DNA of 64,000 nucleotides from Methanocaldococcus lauensis (GCF_902827225.1 NZ_LR792632.1:577030-641029); one strand, 5' to 3'. Counted from the stretch's first letter, positions 36,395-47,174 are shown. Notes: generated by a model from the sequence alone, not told the origin. Program-made: numbers and translations.

Positions 36395-37029
36395 GGTATC
36401 ACTCCTGAATTGGATTATTAATCTTAAATTATTATACTTAGTTTATCTTCCAACTTCGCTAATAAAAAATTATTGACCAAAAGTTCCCAGATGTCTAAAA
36501 ACCTACTGCCAATTAGAGCCGTTTGAAACTGTTTAATTTTTCATAGACAAATATAGACATTAATAGATTTTCATTATCTAAAGATTTAGATATAAGTATG
36601 TATAAGAAATAGAGATTATACTTGACTCAGATGTGGGAGAGAAATGAAGTCCCTAATAGTTATTATCAAATTTAACCAGTGGGAAGATAATAAAAACCTC
36701 GACAGGGGCAGAGACCGAACCTATAGGAGGGGAGGTTGATGATGCCCAAGTCCAATATGGTCATTTGTCTATATTTGTCCATATTAGACAGACCCCGAAC
36801 TCTATATTGTTTGTTTATGAATCCAAATTTTCAAGAAAATTAGTGGTAAAGAGCAATTAAAGATTTAGAAAATAGCGATATAGTGTTTTTCTATTACGAT
36901 TTAAGAAAATACGTCTTTTTAAATAAAAATAGTGAGTAAAGAAAGTGAGAAAATAATACTAAGAGAAAAAAGAATTACAAAGAAGAATTTATCAAACCAA
37001 CTTCAAATAATAAAATTATAATTAATTAT
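36395..37029. other. 635-bp gap without a clear gene; holds a GC-rich structured segment
   Basis: No open frame of convincing length. The centre (about 36695-36800) is much richer in G+C than its surroundings. It folds on paper as GGGCA (36706-36710) with TGCCC (36743-36747) enclosing AACCT (36718-36722) with AGGTT (36733-36737), followed by a hairpin AATATGG/CCATATT (36754-36760 / 36779-36785). A 14-bp inverted repeat GACAAATATAGACA (36546-36559) / TGTCTATATTTGTC (36766-36779) encloses about 205 bp. A 32-codon frame from ATG 36643 has a GGGAGAG in front but matches nothing I know. It could be a non-coding RNA gene or an insertion-element relic. Confidence 0.45.
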
Positions 37030-37236
37030 CTAAATTTTTCCATCTAACACAAGTTTTGCAAAAGTTTCAAAACTTCTATCGTAGGTTTTTTCTATATCTG
37101 GTGGGAAACAGCAAGCAGGTAACTGTCTATTTTTTAAATGATAATGCAAACATTCACAACACATTCCCTTTTTAGAGCATGAAGGATAACTGCAATTACA
37201 TCTTTTTAAGTTTATTTCTTTATTTGGACAATCCAT
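37030..37236 (-). CDS. DUF6485 family, small Cys-rich protein
   Basis: A 68-residue protein with nine cysteines: [29 protein letters not shown], and [16 protein letters not shown]. The sequence closely fits DUF6485, a family of unknown function found in anaerobes. The cysteines suggest bound zinc or an Fe-S cluster. ATG 37236 follows GGTGGTATA; earlier in-frame ATGs have no site. It is 49 bp downstream of the marker-5 gene and probably co-transcribed. Confidence 0.82.
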   Translation of the reverse strand: MDCPNKEINLKRCNCSYPSCSKKGMCCECLHYHLKNRQLPACCFPPDIEKTYDRSFETFAKLVLDGKI

Positions 37237-37285
37237 TATACCACCATATTTTTGATTATAGAATATGAAAAAATTAATACATTCT

Positions 37286-37741
37286 TTAATTCTTTTCTTC
37301 ATTTTCTTCTAAACTTTTTAAGAAATTTGCTATTTTATTTACTAAGATTTCTGCCTCTTCTTCATTTGTAGGATATTTAACTTTTAAGGTAGGGATATTC
37401 TTTCTTCTAACTAAATAAAGAGTTAGTTCATTAGTTCTTTGACATCCAATGCATCCAAAGGCAATTGGAGCATCTTCCATTATTATAGCTGCCTCAGCCT
37501 CTTCAATCAAAGGACCAATTAAAGCCATCCTTCCTCTAACACCAGAAGGCACTTCAACAGCGGCATACTTTAAACCTTGCTTAGGAACTTCATCAGTTAT
37601 GTTCATAGGTGGGCTATCTATCTCTGGATTTCTAACTAAATTTCCTATAACTATATTTAAATTCAATGGCTTGTGTCCAAATCTTTCAACTAAATCAGTT
37701 AATATTAAACTATTTGGAGGATATATGAATATTTTCTTCAT
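37286..37741 (-). CDS. Methanogenesis marker protein 5
   Basis: A 151-residue protein of the family restricted to methanogens (and relatives with methyl-coenzyme M reductase). Recognisable stretches are [39 protein letters not shown] and [20 protein letters not shown]. Several marker proteins take part in activating or modifying Mcr, but the role of marker 5 is not settled. A GCIGC motif could bind metal. ATG 37741 follows AAGGTGATGTA. It is in a three-gene minus-strand run with a DUF2111 protein upstream and DUF6485 downstream. Confidence 0.8.
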   Translation of the reverse strand: MKKIFIYPPNSLILTDLVERFGHKPLNLNIVIGNLVRNPEIDSPPMNITDEVPKQGLKYAAVEVPSGVRGRMALIGPLIEEAEAAIIMEDAPIAFGCIGCQRTNELTLYLVRRKNIPTLKVKYPTNEEEAEILVNKIANFLKSLEENEEKN

Positions 37742-37765
37742 TACATCACCTTAAAATTTTATTAT

Positions 37766-38155
37766 TTATTTTGGAAATGCATCTTCTGGTAAGAATTTAT
37801 ATAGCTCGGGTCTTCTTGCAATGGTTAATATATCTTCAAATATTCCTGCTGTTATATCTACAACTCCTATTGCACCGACTATATTATTTTCATTATCCTT
37901 TATAGGGGTTACTATAACTGGTAAGCCAGCATAAGGTCCTAAAATAGGTGTAGCTTTAATAACATCCCCTTTTTCAATTGCTACCTTTAAAACATATCCT
38001 TCATAGTTTGTATCTACAACTTCCCCTTTTTCTAACCTAACCCCTGGTTTATTTTTACTCCTCATAGCTACTGGAAGTTTATTTACTAACATATGAATAG
38101 ATTTGGCTATTGGAATTAAATCCTTTGCTTCAGAATTTTCAGATATGCATATCAT
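37766..38155 (-). CDS. DUF2111-like protein in the marker-5 operon
   Basis: A 129-residue soluble protein. The sequence (IHMLVNKLPVAMRSKNKPGV, ILGPYAGLPVIVTPIKDNEN, VGAIGVVDITAGIFEDILTI) resembles DUF2111, found in methanogens; the VGAIGVVD part is like a PAS or roadblock-type sensor strand. ATG 38155 follows GGGGAGATATT. It is 24 bp upstream of the marker-5 gene, so a methanogenesis-linked role is likely but undefined. I am sure of the gene and less sure of the family name. Confidence 0.65.
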   Translation of the reverse strand: MICISENSEAKDLIPIAKSIHMLVNKLPVAMRSKNKPGVRLEKGEVVDTNYEGYVLKVAIEKGDVIKATPILGPYAGLPVIVTPIKDNENNIVGAIGVVDITAGIFEDILTIARRPELYKFLPEDAFPK

Positions 38156-38310
38156 AATATCTCCCCTATATAATTTTAAGTTAAACATTTAAGTAATAGT
38201 ATGTTTCTACTAAAATATTAAATTAACTTTATTACATTTTTACATTTTCCAGTTAAAATATATAAATCTTTTTATAATTTTACTTTTGTCAATTTTTAGT
38301 TGGTGATAAA

Positions 38311-39213
38311 ATGGAAAAAATTACTTGTGTTGGTCATACAGCCCTTGACTATATATTTAATGTAGAAAAATTTCCAGAGCCCAATACATCAGTTCAAATA
38401 CCCTCTGCGAGAAAATACTATGGAGGAGCGGCAGCGAATACAGCAGTTGGTATAAAAAAACTTGGAGTAGATTCTGAACTTTTATCCTGTGTTGGGTATG
38501 ATTTTAAAAATAGTGGGTATGAAAGATATTTAAAGAATTTAAAGATAAATATTTCAAAACTTTACTACTCTGATGAGGAAGAAACTCCAAAAGCGTGGAT
38601 ATTTACAGATAAAGATAATAATCAAATTACTTTCTTTTTATGGGGAGCGGCTAAGCATTATAAGGAGATAGATCCTCCTAAATTCAATACAGAAATAGTT
38701 CATATCGCTACAGGAGACCCTGATTTTAATTTAAGATGTGCTAAAAAGGCTTATGGAAATAATTTAATTTCTTTTGACCCTGGTCAAGATCTACCACTAT
38801 ATTCAAAAGAAAGTTTATTAGAAATTATTGAACATACAAACTTTTTGTTTATGAATAAGTATGAATTTGAAAAAGCATCTAAGTTATTAAACTTTGACAT
38901 TGAAGATTATTTGGAAAGAGTAGATATTCTCATAGTTACTAAAGGCTCTAAGGGTAGTGTAATATATACAAAAGATAAAAAAATAGAGATTCCTTGCATT
39001 AAGGCAGAGAAGGTTATAGATCCTACAGGAGCAGGAGACAGTTATAGAGCAGGATTTTTATCTGCATACATTAAAGGATACGATTTAGAAAAATGTGGTT
39101 TAATTGCTTCAGCAACTGCCTCCTTTGTAGTTGAGGCAAAAGGTTGCCAAACGAATTTACCAACTTGGGATATGGTTATCGAAAGATTAAAGAAAAATGG
39201 ATTTAGAATATAA
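38311..39213 (+). CDS. PfkB-family nucleoside kinase (MJ0406-like)
   Basis: A 300-residue ribokinase-fold sugar/nucleoside kinase. It has the first signature YYGGAAANTAVGIKKLG, and the second DPTGAGDSYRAGF, whose Asp is the catalytic base next to the anion hole GAGD. The M. jannaschii orthologue MJ0406 has been characterised as a broad nucleoside kinase. ATG 38311 follows TTGGTGATAAA. It begins a long plus-strand run through hisF. Confidence 0.9.
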   Translation: MEKITCVGHTALDYIFNVEKFPEPNTSVQIPSARKYYGGAAANTAVGIKKLGVDSELLSCVGYDFKNSGYERYLKNLKINISKLYYSDEEETPKAWIFTDKDNNQITFFLWGAAKHYKEIDPPKFNTEIVHIATGDPDFNLRCAKKAYGNNLISFDPGQDLPLYSKESLLEIIEHTNFLFMNKYEFEKASKLLNFDIEDYLERVDILIVTKGSKGSVIYTKDKKIEIPCIKAEKVIDPTGAGDSYRAGFLSAYIKGYDLEKCGLIASATASFVVEAKGCQTNLPTWDMVIERLKKNGFRI

Positions 39214-39226
39214 AAAGAGGGAGATT

Positions 39227-40162
39227 ATGAAAGATAAAGAAGAGATTATAAAAAACATAAATAAATTAAAAGAGGAAAAAAATGCCATAATATTGGCTCA
39301 CAATTATCAACCAAAAGATATTCAAAAAATAGCAGATTTTTTAGGAGATTCTTTAGAGTTATGTATTAAAGCTAAGGAAACTGATGCAGATATTATTGTC
39401 TTTTGTGGCGTAGATTTTATGGCAGAAACTGCAAAAATATTAAATCCTGATAAGAAAGTTTTAATGCCAGAAATTGAAGGAACTCAATGCCCAATGGCTC
39501 ATCAACTACCTCCTGACATCATAAAAGAGTATAGAGAAAAGTATCCAGATGCTCCATTGGTTGTTTATGTAAATACTACCGCTGAAACTAAGGCGTTGGC
39601 AGATATTACATGTACTTCAGCAAATGCAGACAAAGTAGTTAATTCCTTAGATGCAGAGACTGTTTTATTTGGTCCAGATAACAACTTAGCATACTATGTT
39701 CAAAAGAGAACTGATAAAAAAATCATTCCTATCCCAATAGGTGGGGGATGCTATGTTCATAAAAAATTTACTCTTGAAGACTTAAAGAGAGTTAAAGAAA
39801 AATATCCAAATGCTATTGTTTTAATTCATCCAGAATGTAATCCAGAACTGCAAGATAACGCAGATTATATAGCAAGCACGAGTGGTATGTTAAGAATCAT
39901 TATAAATTCTAACGAAAAAGAGTTTATAATTGGAACTGAGGTAGGGATGATAGATAGAATTGAACTCGAACTTGAAAAAATTGGAGAAAAGAAAGTGTTA
40001 ATTCCTTTAAGAGAGGATGCTATATGTAATGAGATGAAAAAAATAACTCTACAAAAGATAGAAAAAAGTTTATTAGAGGAAATATATGAAATAAAATTAG
40101 ATAAAGATATTATAAAGAGGGCAAAAGTAGCAATTGAGAGAATGCTTAATATTAAGGGATAA
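39227..40162 (+). CDS. nadA: Quinolinate synthase NadA
   Basis: A 311-residue Fe-S enzyme condensing iminoaspartate with dihydroxyacetone phosphate for NAD synthesis. The AHNYQPKDIQ start and the three cluster cysteines in VFCGVDFM, ITCTSANAD and HPECNPE are present. ATG 39227 follows AGAGGGAGATT; the upstream in-frame ATG lies inside the kinase gene. It is 13 bp after the kinase and just upstream of mptD. Confidence 0.95.
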   Translation: MKDKEEIIKNINKLKEEKNAIILAHNYQPKDIQKIADFLGDSLELCIKAKETDADIIVFCGVDFMAETAKILNPDKKVLMPEIEGTQCPMAHQLPPDIIKEYREKYPDAPLVVYVNTTAETKALADITCTSANADKVVNSLDAETVLFGPDNNLAYYVQKRTDKKIIPIPIGGGCYVHKKFTLEDLKRVKEKYPNAIVLIHPECNPELQDNADYIASTSGMLRIIINSNEKEFIIGTEVGMIDRIELELEKIGEKKVLIPLREDAICNEMKKITLQKIEKSLLEEIYEIKLDKDIIKRAKVAIERMLNIKG

Positions 40163-40163
40163 A

Positions 40164-40541
40164 ATGAGAGTTGAAAATAGTGAAATATTTGAAAAATATT
40201 TTAAAAATTTATCAGATAGAGAGAGGGCAGTATTTGAAGGAGGTATTACTCTTGGGGCGTTATTTCACCAATTTGTTGGAACTCCTGTAAGTAAAAAAAA
40301 TAAAGAATTATTAGAGAGGGCTATAGAGGAATCTATGAAAAATCAACCTTTTGTATATGACATAAAGGTAAAGATTAAAAATGTAGAAGAGAAATATGTT
40401 TCATTAGATGGGAAAATGTTAAATGTAGATTTAAAAATTAAAGTAAATAATACTATTGCTCACTTAAAACTTGAATATATCCCAGAAATTGACTATCCTT
40501 TAATGTATGTAAAAGATTTTAAAGAAGAATATGACAGGTGA
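40164..40541 (+). CDS. mptD: Archaeal dihydroneopterin aldolase MptD
   Basis: A 125-residue member of the family once called COG2098, shown to be the archaeal 7,8-dihydroneopterin aldolase in methanopterin/folate synthesis. The signature [20 protein letters not shown] is clear. ATG 40164 is one base after the nadA stop, with AAGGGAT inside the nadA end. It overlaps the binding site of the following secreted-protein gene. Methanopterin is the C1 carrier of methanogenesis. Confidence 0.88.
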   Translation: MRVENSEIFEKYFKNLSDRERAVFEGGITLGALFHQFVGTPVSKKNKELLERAIEESMKNQPFVYDIKVKIKNVEEKYVSLDGKMLNVDLKIKVNNTIAHLKLEYIPEIDYPLMYVKDFKEEYDR

Positions 40542-40546
40542 ATAGT

Positions 40547-42676
40547 ATGAAAAAAGTTGCTATAATCTTAATTTTAATGGCTCTCCCAATAGTTACATCT
40601 GTTTATCCTTCAGAGGTTGAATATAAGTATGCAAGTTCTATTCCCATAAATTTTGTTCCTTTATCAGAAATTAAAAGTGTTGAAGAGATTAAATATCTTT
40701 TAAATGATAATAATTCATTAACCATATTTTGTTTAGACAATGATACAATTAATAAAGATATTTTGTATTATTTAGGAATAAAAAAATATACTCCATCAAA
40801 AATCCCAGATTATGGAAATTACACATATGTTAGTAACAATGGAGTTATTATAGTATATCCAAAATACAGTGTTTATAGAGAAAATGGAAGTTTAGTTTAT
40901 TATCCCCCAAAAGAAGAAAATTATAGCAAATATGAATTTGTAAAACCCTATAAAGTAAAAGTTCCAAACATTTCAGAAATCCCTAACTATGATGGTTATG
41001 TTTTAATAAAAAATGCTACCTTTATCTTATATCCAAAAAAATACATCGTTGAAGGAAAGAATGGAGTATACTATAACCCACCAAAAGAACCAGAAGATGA
41101 ATATAGATACGAATATACATATACTTACCCACAAAAGTGTATTCCAGATTATTATGGCTATGTATTCATTGACAACAACAGTAATTTTATAATTTATCCA
41201 AAAAAGTATGTTGTTACTACTAAGGATGGAGCAATTATATTTAATCCCCCAGTTGATGTTAAAGAAATACCTATCTACAAAATTAACTATAAAAAAGTAA
41301 ATGATGGAGTTTATGAACTTAAGAAAAATAAACTTCTCTTCCTATATCCTACAACATTAAATGATAAGAAAACCCTTGACATTATTGGAGAGTATATAGC
41401 AAATAATGGGGGAGTATTTGCATATATAAATAAAGTTCCTCCATACTATAAGCATATACTTGCCACAGGCGTTGCTATAGATAAAATAATTCCAGATGAA
41501 AATGGAGATTACGCAATAGATGTCGCAAAAAGAAAGATTAAAGTTGATATGTTAGACGATGAGATTATTTACAAAAAATTAAATCATATAAATTCTTTAA
41601 GACTCGTAGGAATAAATGTAAGTTATATAGTAACGGGTAATGAAGGAATAAAACTCGTTCAAAAATCTGATGTTAGTGAAGATGAATTGGAATATCTATA
41701 TAAAGATTATTGGTTTAAAAAGTTTTATACAAACTACACTCATATCTACTTTAATCCTGAAAAATTGAGTAGTTTTTTAAAAACTACAGAGGACTTTAAA
41801 TTTGATATATTGGCTTTAAGTTATTATCCTTTAATTTATGTTGATAAAGCCCCAGAAACTTTCCAAAATGACCCAATTGGTGGTTATTATCCAAAAGTAA
41901 TAAGTTATAAAGGAACAGAAGATTATGGTTATTGGGAAAATAGCCCTAAAAGTGAGAACTACTACTATCATTTAGACAACGGCGAGCCATATTGGGATGG
42001 TAATGCTAAAGAGACATCAAAATGGTATTATGAAGGAGAGCCTGTTTCTCCTGAAGAAGATAGTGAAATGTGGGAAAAATATAAATATTTCAATCATTGG
42101 TTTGTAAAAAATTACGCCTATGCTCTTGCAAGTGGTTGTGATGGATTATTCTTAGAAAGTTCAGATAATTACTTAGTAGATGCAATTTTAGGGAAAGAAA
42201 ATGAGGATATTGACTGGAAATTAGACATAAAAGACAAAGTAAAATACTTAGTAATTCCTGGAGAAAAAGGGTTTTATATAGAAAATGGAATTCCAATAAT
42301 TAAGATTCCAACACCTCTAAAAGAGATTTATGGAATAAATGTTGTCTCAACACTATATATACCTCCAAAAGAGGAAAACTTTGGAGTTTATGTTGCAGAT
42401 ATTAGAAACTATAACACTAACTTACTTTTAAATCTAAAAGAAAATGGAACTGATATAGTTTCGTTTGAAGATTTAGCAAAATGGTTAAGTAAATATGTAA
42501 ATAACAGCATATACTATAATGGAACAGATTTAATAATTAAAGACAATAAAGAAATAAAAGTTACAATTTATAAAGGGGATTTCACAATAAATGGCAGTTA
42601 TATTTTTGAAGAGTTAGATAAGGAACATAATAAGTATGTAATTGTGAATCCTCCAAAGAAAATTCCTTTAAATTAA
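40547..42676 (+). CDS. Large secreted protein with a triple internal repeat (MJ0409-like)
   Basis: A 709-residue protein with an N-terminal signal peptide ([17 protein letters not shown]) and no C-terminal anchor. Residues of about 85-245 hold three copies of a unit of 55-70 residues with the pattern PxY.GY...N..[10 protein letters not shown]..K[DN]G....NPP (the YPKYSV, YPKKYIV and YPKKYVV copies). The C-terminal half is rich in Tyr and N-x-S/T sites. A stretch [20 protein letters not shown] and [13 protein letters not shown] suggests a folded domain I cannot name. ATG 40547 follows AGGTGAATAGT. It is co-directional with the MinD-like gene 23 bp downstream. Confidence 0.72.
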   Translation: MKKVAIILILMALPIVTSVYPSEVEYKYASSIPINFVPLSEIKSVEEIKYLLNDNNSLTIFCLDNDTINKDILYYLGIKKYTPSKIPDYGNYTYVSNNGVIIVYPKYSVYRENGSLVYYPPKEENYSKYEFVKPYKVKVPNISEIPNYDGYVLIKNATFILYPKKYIVEGKNGVYYNPPKEPEDEYRYEYTYTYPQKCIPDYYGYVFIDNNSNFIIYPKKYVVTTKDGAIIFNPPVDVKEIPIYKINYKKVNDGVYELKKNKLLFLYPTTLNDKKTLDIIGEYIANNGGVFAYINKVPPYYKHILATGVAIDKIIPDENGDYAIDVAKRKIKVDMLDDEIIYKKLNHINSLRLVGINVSYIVTGNEGIKLVQKSDVSEDELEYLYKDYWFKKFYTNYTHIYFNPEKLSSFLKTTEDFKFDILALSYYPLIYVDKAPETFQNDPIGGYYPKVISYKGTEDYGYWENSPKSENYYYHLDNGEPYWDGNAKETSKWYYEGEPVSPEEDSEMWEKYKYFNHWFVKNYAYALASGCDGLFLESSDNYLVDAILGKENEDIDWKLDIKDKVKYLVIPGEKGFYIENGIPIIKIPTPLKEIYGINVVSTLYIPPKEENFGVYVADIRNYNTNLLLNLKENGTDIVSFEDLAKWLSKYVNNSIYYNGTDLIIKDNKEIKVTIYKGDFTINGSYIFEELDKEHNKYVIVNPPKKIPLN

Positions 42677-42699
42677 ATATTTTTAATTTTGGTGATAAA

Positions 42700-43485
42700 A
42701 TGAAAGTAGGATTTTATAATATTCAAGGAGGAACAGGAAAAACAACGATTGCTGCTAATTTTGCTTACATTCTCAGTCAGTCAGTTAAAACTATATTAAT
42801 AGATTGCGATTTATATGGAGGGACTATATCCTTAGTATTTGGTCTTGAAGATATAGACCACAACTTAAATACATACTTGGCAGGAAATTCAGCCATAGAG
42901 GATATAATTTATAATTATGAAGACTTAGCAATTATACCAACAGGAGTGACTTCTGATGTTTTTGGATACAAAACAGACATTGAAAAATTTATAAAATTAG
43001 TTGAAGTGTTAGCTGAGGAATATGATGTTATTGTTTATGATTTTCCACCAAACATTCCTGAAGGTAGTCTTCTTTTAGCTTATGGTAGTGAAGAAAACTT
43101 AGTTAATAAAGTAATTGTGGTTGGAGAAGATAGTATTCCATCGATTGTAAATTCACTAAAAACCATAGACCTTTTAAAAGACTTTGGTATAGGACTTACT
43201 GGAATATTAATTAATAAGTATAGAGGACTTACAGATCTTAGCGAAATATCTGACGATATAATTGGAGTTTTATCCTATGACCCCAATGTAGAAAGACAGT
43301 GGTCAGAGAGTATGCCAATTACGAAAATTAAAACAAAATTTTCAAAGGAGTTAATAAATATTACCCACGATATAGCAAATATATATTTAGAGAAAGATTT
43401 AGCCTCATTAAGAGCTTTAAAGGTAGTAAAAACACTTTCTGGAATTACTACTGAAGAAGAACTTAGAAAAAATGAAGAATTATAA
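42700..43485 (+). CDS. MinD/ParA-family ATPase
   Basis: A 261-residue P-loop ATPase with the deviant Walker A FYNIQGGTGKTTIAANFAY, switch I ILIDCDLYGGT and switch II VIVYDFPPN. No C-terminal amphipathic membrane helix is evident, so it may act on a protein or DNA partner. Its neighbour upstream is a large secreted repeat protein and downstream is hisF; the pairing with the secreted protein also occurs in M. jannaschii (MJ0409-MJ0410) by recall. Specific role unknown. Confidence 0.85.
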   Translation: MKVGFYNIQGGTGKTTIAANFAYILSQSVKTILIDCDLYGGTISLVFGLEDIDHNLNTYLAGNSAIEDIIYNYEDLAIIPTGVTSDVFGYKTDIEKFIKLVEVLAEEYDVIVYDFPPNIPEGSLLLAYGSEENLVNKVIVVGEDSIPSIVNSLKTIDLLKDFGIGLTGILINKYRGLTDLSEISDDIIGVLSYDPNVERQWSESMPITKIKTKFSKELINITHDIANIYLEKDLASLRALKVVKTLSGITTEEELRKNEEL

Positions 43486-43497
43486 TAAGGGATAATA

Positions 43498-44316
43498 ATG
43501 CTAACAAAAAGAATAATTCCATGTTTAGATATTAAAGATGGAAGAGTAGTTAAAGGAACTAAATTTTTAAATTTAAAAGACGCTGGGGATCCTGTTGAAT
43601 TAGCTCAATATTATGATAATGAGGGAGCTGATGAGTTAGTGTTTTTAGATATTACTGCATCAGCGGAGAAAAGAGATATAATTATTGATGTTGTAGAGAG
43701 AACAGCTGAAAAAGTATTTATTCCCTTAACTGTAGGGGGTGGAATTAAATCAATTGATGATTTTAGAAAAATTTTAAGGGCTGGGGCAGATAAAGTTTCA
43801 ATAAACACAGCGGCAGTAAAAAATCCTAATCTAATTAAAGAAGCAAGTGAAATATTTGGCTCTCAGTGTGTAGTTGTAGCAATTGATGCAAAAAGACATT
43901 ATGTCAATGAAGATGAAATAAATTCTATTGATAAAAATGTAGTTAAAGTTGAAGATGGCTACTGCTGGTTTGAAGTTTATATATATGGTGGCAAGAAAGA
44001 GACAGGAATAGATGCAATTGAGTGGGCTAAAAAAGTTGAAAAATTAGGGGCAGGAGAAATACTATTGACGAGTATTGACAAGGATGGAACAAAAAGTGGC
44101 TATGATTTAATATTAACGAGAGAAATATCTAAAAGCGTTAAAATTCCAGTTATAGCTTCAGGAGGAGCAGGAAAACCAGAACATATCTATGAGGCCTTTA
44201 TTTATGGAATGGCAGATGCCGCACTAATGGCTGGAATATTACACTATAGAGAATATACAATAGAGGAAATAAAAAAATATTGTATAGATCGAGGAATTCC
44301 AATAAGAACTTTATAA
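43498..44316 (+). CDS. hisF: Imidazole glycerol phosphate synthase, cyclase subunit HisF
   Basis: A 272-residue beta/alpha barrel making IGP and AICAR from PRFAR with ammonia from HisH. The catalytic Asp residues are in [14 protein letters not shown] (first strand) and [14 protein letters not shown]; phosphate-binding glycines are in VGGGIKS and IASGGAG. ATG 43498 follows AAGGGATAAT. It ends the plus-strand run and converges with the ABC transporter genes. Confidence 0.96.
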   Translation: MLTKRIIPCLDIKDGRVVKGTKFLNLKDAGDPVELAQYYDNEGADELVFLDITASAEKRDIIIDVVERTAEKVFIPLTVGGGIKSIDDFRKILRAGADKVSINTAAVKNPNLIKEASEIFGSQCVVVAIDAKRHYVNEDEINSIDKNVVKVEDGYCWFEVYIYGGKKETGIDAIEWAKKVEKLGAGEILLTSIDKDGTKSGYDLILTREISKSVKIPVIASGGAGKPEHIYEAFIYGMADAALMAGILHYREYTIEEIKKYCIDRGIPIRTL

Positions 44317-44320
44317 TTTT

Positions 44321-45100
44321 TTAAATATTTTTAAGTTTTAATGTTTTTAGAACTTCATCTTTTAATATCTCTAAGATCTTTTTTCTATATTCGAGGAATT
44401 CAATACTTGTTCTATCTCTTGGTCTTTCTAAGTCAATTTTAATTATTTCTTTTATTCTTCCAGGTCTCGCTGTTAAAACTACAACTCTATCTGAAAGATA
44501 CACTGCTTCATCTATACTATGTGTTACAAAAAATACAGTCTTTTTCTGTTTTTGCCATATTTTTAATAACTCATTTTGCAAAATATTTCTTGTTTGTGCA
44601 TCTAACGCCGCAAATGGCTCGTCCATCAAAACGATTTCTGGGTCATTTGCCAAAGTTCTTGCTATAGCCACTCTCTGTTGCATACCTCCACTTAGTTGAT
44701 AGGGATATGCATTTTCAAAACCTTCCAATCCTACAAGTTTTATATATTTTTTAGCAATTTCTATCCTTTCTTTTTTTGGAATACCTTTCAACTCTAAACC
44801 AAATGTAACATTTTTTAATACAGTTCTCCAAGGCATTAATGTATATTGCTGAAATACAACTCCTCTATCAGCTCCTGGCCCCTTTACTTCTCTTCCATCT
44901 AATAAAACTCTACCCTCAGTAGGATAATCCAATCCTGCAATAATCCTTAATAGGGTAGTTTTTCCACAACCACTCGGACCCATAACTGTTAAAAATTCAT
45001 TTTCATAAACTTCTAAGTTTATATTATCTAAAGCTTTAACATAGTTTCCATTGAATTCAAAAATTTTTGATAAATTTTCTACTTTCAACTTTACTTTCAT
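44321..45100 (-). CDS. ABC transporter ATPase, nitrate/sulfonate/taurine type
   Basis: A 259-residue ABC ATPase of the TauB/SsuB group. Walker A is [12 protein letters not shown], the Q-loop [14 protein letters not shown], the signature [16 protein letters not shown], Walker [14 protein letters not shown] and the H-loop [10 protein letters not shown]. It pairs with the permease 10 bp upstream. The substrate cannot be read from the sequence; the solute-binding protein is not in this window. Confidence 0.9.
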   Translation of the reverse strand: MKVKLKVENLSKIFEFNGNYVKALDNINLEVYENEFLTVMGPSGCGKTTLLRIIAGLDYPTEGRVLLDGREVKGPGADRGVVFQQYTLMPWRTVLKNVTFGLELKGIPKKERIEIAKKYIKLVGLEGFENAYPYQLSGGMQQRVAIARTLANDPEIVLMDEPFAALDAQTRNILQNELLKIWQKQKKTVFFVTHSIDEAVYLSDRVVVLTARPGRIKEIIKIDLERPRDRTSIEFLEYRKKILEILKDEVLKTLKLKNI

Positions 45101-45110
45101 TTTATCACTT

Positions 45111-45887
45111 TTATTTCATCATTTTTCTCCAAATGAAGTATTTATCTTCAATATATCTTAATCCTCTATCTAAGATAAGCCCAATTAATCCAATAATTAT
45201 CATACAAGCAATAACTACATCCATTCTACTTAGAGAATAGGCATACATAATTAGATAACCTAAACCAGCATTACTTGAAGGTAGCATCTCTGCGGCAACA
45301 ACACACATCCAAGCAATTCCAGCCCCTACTCTAAGACCTGTTAAAATACTTGGTGAAGATGCAGGAATAACAACTTTTATTAAAATATCCTTTTCTTTAG
45401 CCCCTAAGGTTAAAGCTGCCTCAATCAACGGTTTAGGAACACTTTTCACTCCAGATATGGTATTTATTAATATTGGAAAGAATGCCCCTATAAAAATAAT
45501 AAATATCATTGACATCTCTCCAAGACCAAACCACGCCAAAGATAGTGGAACCCAAGCCAATGGAGGAATAGGTCTTAACAGCTCTATTAAAGTATCTAAT
45601 AAATTATTTACTAAAGAATAGTATCCCATAAGAATTCCCAAAGGTATTGAGATAATTGACGCTAACAAAAAACCACTTAAAACTCTCTTTATACTAACAA
45701 TAGTATTTTCTATTAAGCTACCAGTACCCAAAATACCATTAAAAGGGTGTAGTAAAACATTAACAACATCTTCAACTCTTGGTAATATAACAGGATTATT
45801 TACATATATAGCCAATATTTCCCATAATATAATAGCACATATTGGAGAAACAATTTTTAATAAGACATCCTTTAGGCTTAACTTCAC
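45111..45887 (-). CDS. ABC transporter permease, SsuC/TauC type
   Basis: A 258-residue permease with six hydrophobic segments and the EAA loop [20 protein letters not shown] that docks to the ATPase. The [18 protein letters not shown] motif is typical of the nitrate/sulfonate family. The start is GTG 45887, spaced well from GGGGATATCT. It is the first gene of a two-gene operon with the ATPase. Confidence 0.9.
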   Translation of the reverse strand: MKLSLKDVLLKIVSPICAIILWEILAIYVNNPVILPRVEDVVNVLLHPFNGILGTGSLIENTIVSIKRVLSGFLLASIISIPLGILMGYYSLVNNLLDTLIELLRPIPPLAWVPLSLAWFGLGEMSMIFIIFIGAFFPILINTISGVKSVPKPLIEAALTLGAKEKDILIKVVIPASSPSILTGLRVGAGIAWMCVVAAEMLPSSNAGLGYLIMYAYSLSRMDVVIACMIIIGLIGLILDRGLRYIEDKYFIWRKMMK

Positions 45888-46001
45888 AGATATCCCCTTT
45901 TTATTTTATCTCAATAATATAAAGAAACTTAATATTATTACAATTAAACTTTAACTTAGGGTATTTAAGATTTTTTATTTTTTTGATTTTAATTATTGTT
46001 A

Positions 46002-47174
46002 TCATTCCCAGAGTGTTCCATTTAAATAACTAATAATTTTATCATTAGTTTTATTGTATATCTTACCAATTAATACTTTGATTTTTAAACCCTCATCAGT
46101 ATTTATTTTTTTAACATTTTTTATCTTTATAACCATCTTCATCTTCCTCATAAACTCTAAAAATTCCTCCAAATCTTCTTCACTATCAAATATGAGTTCA
46201 AAGTCCTCTGAAACTCTTTCTCCTCTTGCTACTTTCTCAATAGTTTCAATCATTGGGAGCAATATAGATTCTCCTAAGTCTTTAGCCCTTTGTTTTCTCT
46301 CTTCAATAGATTCTCTAAATTCAAAACTCATAAAACCTTCTCTTACAATTCTGCTAAATATAAAATCAACTCCCAAGTCAAAGAAAAATGTAAATGCTGA
46401 CTTTAAATCTTCACATTGCGTATAGTGAGTTGTATATTTTAAAGGAGGAACATCCATATCTGGATCTTTTAAAACTACCCCTTCTCTCCCTTTTTTATCC
46501 AACTCTTTAATAATCTCTTTTATGTAAATATCTGCCTTTTCTTTATTTACAATGGCTAATGGCTTAACATAGGGTAGATTATATTTTTCACAAAGCTCTA
46601 TTCTATCTCTTATTGGGAGGGATTTATTAGTTTCTCTCTCTTTTATGTCAAAAATGTAAAACCCTAAATTTTCATAACCTTTATCAACTTCTTCGTAATA
46701 ATAGGGAGTGTAGGGATTGTTTAATCCAATCATCTCTCCACATAACATATAGTTTGGATAATCATCTAAAATCTCTAAATTTAATAGTTTTTTAGCCTTT
46801 TTTGTAGTGAATGGGCAAATGTATCCACTCCTTGTTAATGCATAAATTTCATTGTCTATTTTCACAATTCTTGTATTATATCCATTTAATTTTTCCTCAA
46901 TAACCACTTTATCTATAAAATGCTTTTTTATCGTAGGATAAAGAGTTAAAGCTCTATAAGTTTTAGGGTAACCTCTAACTATATCAAGATTCTCGTTTAA
47001 GAATATTACAGTCCCTTTTTCTATATGTTTAAAGTTCTTTTTAAATAATAGGGTTCTTGTATCTCTATATTCTCCTTCTCTTAAAATTTTCTTTTTAAAT
47101 GCTTTATTTATATCTTTTAAAGATAATCCAAGTTTTTCAGATATTTTTTTTAAGTCGTATGTTGTAACTTGCAT
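46002..47174 (-). CDS. ATP-dependent RNA ligase, archaeal Rnl3 type
   Basis: A 390-residue nucleotidyltransferase. Motif I is VVIEEKLNGYNTRI with K95 as the adenylated lysine; motif III-like GEMIGLNNPYTP, motif IV EGVVLKDP and motif V PPLKYTTHY follow. The C-terminal 140 residues form the dimerisation domain of the archaeal homodimeric ligases. The natural substrate is uncertain (RNA circularisation or repair). ATG 47174 follows GGGAGCTGATATCT. Confidence 0.88.
   Translation of the reverse strand: MQVTTYDLKKISEKLGLSLKDINKAFKKKILREGEYRDTRTLLFKKNFKHIEKGTVIFLNENLDIVRGYPKTYRALTLYPTIKKHFIDKVVIEEKLNGYNTRIVKIDNEIYALTRSGYICPFTTKKAKKLLNLEILDDYPNYMLCGEMIGLNNPYTPYYYEEVDKGYENLGFYIFDIKERETNKSLPIRDRIELCEKYNLPYVKPLAIVNKEKADIYIKEIIKELDKKGREGVVLKDPDMDVPPLKYTTHYTQCEDLKSAFTFFFDLGVDFIFSRIVREGFMSFEFRESIEERKQRAKDLGESILLPMIETIEKVARGERVSEDFELIFDSEEDLEEFLEFMRKMKMVIKIKNVKKINTDEGLKIKVLIGKIYNKTNDKIISYLNGTLWE

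Noticed and set aside
36643-36738. 32-codon frame MKSLIVIIKFNQWEDNKNLD... with a GGGAGAG in front
   Set aside because: Too short and unlike any protein I know; it overlaps a segment better explained by RNA-like stems. Kept only as part of the gap description.
36738-36744. TTGATGA resembling a box C in the 36.7 kb gap
   Set aside because: No CTGA box D at a sensible distance on the plus strand, so a C/D guide RNA cannot be supported.
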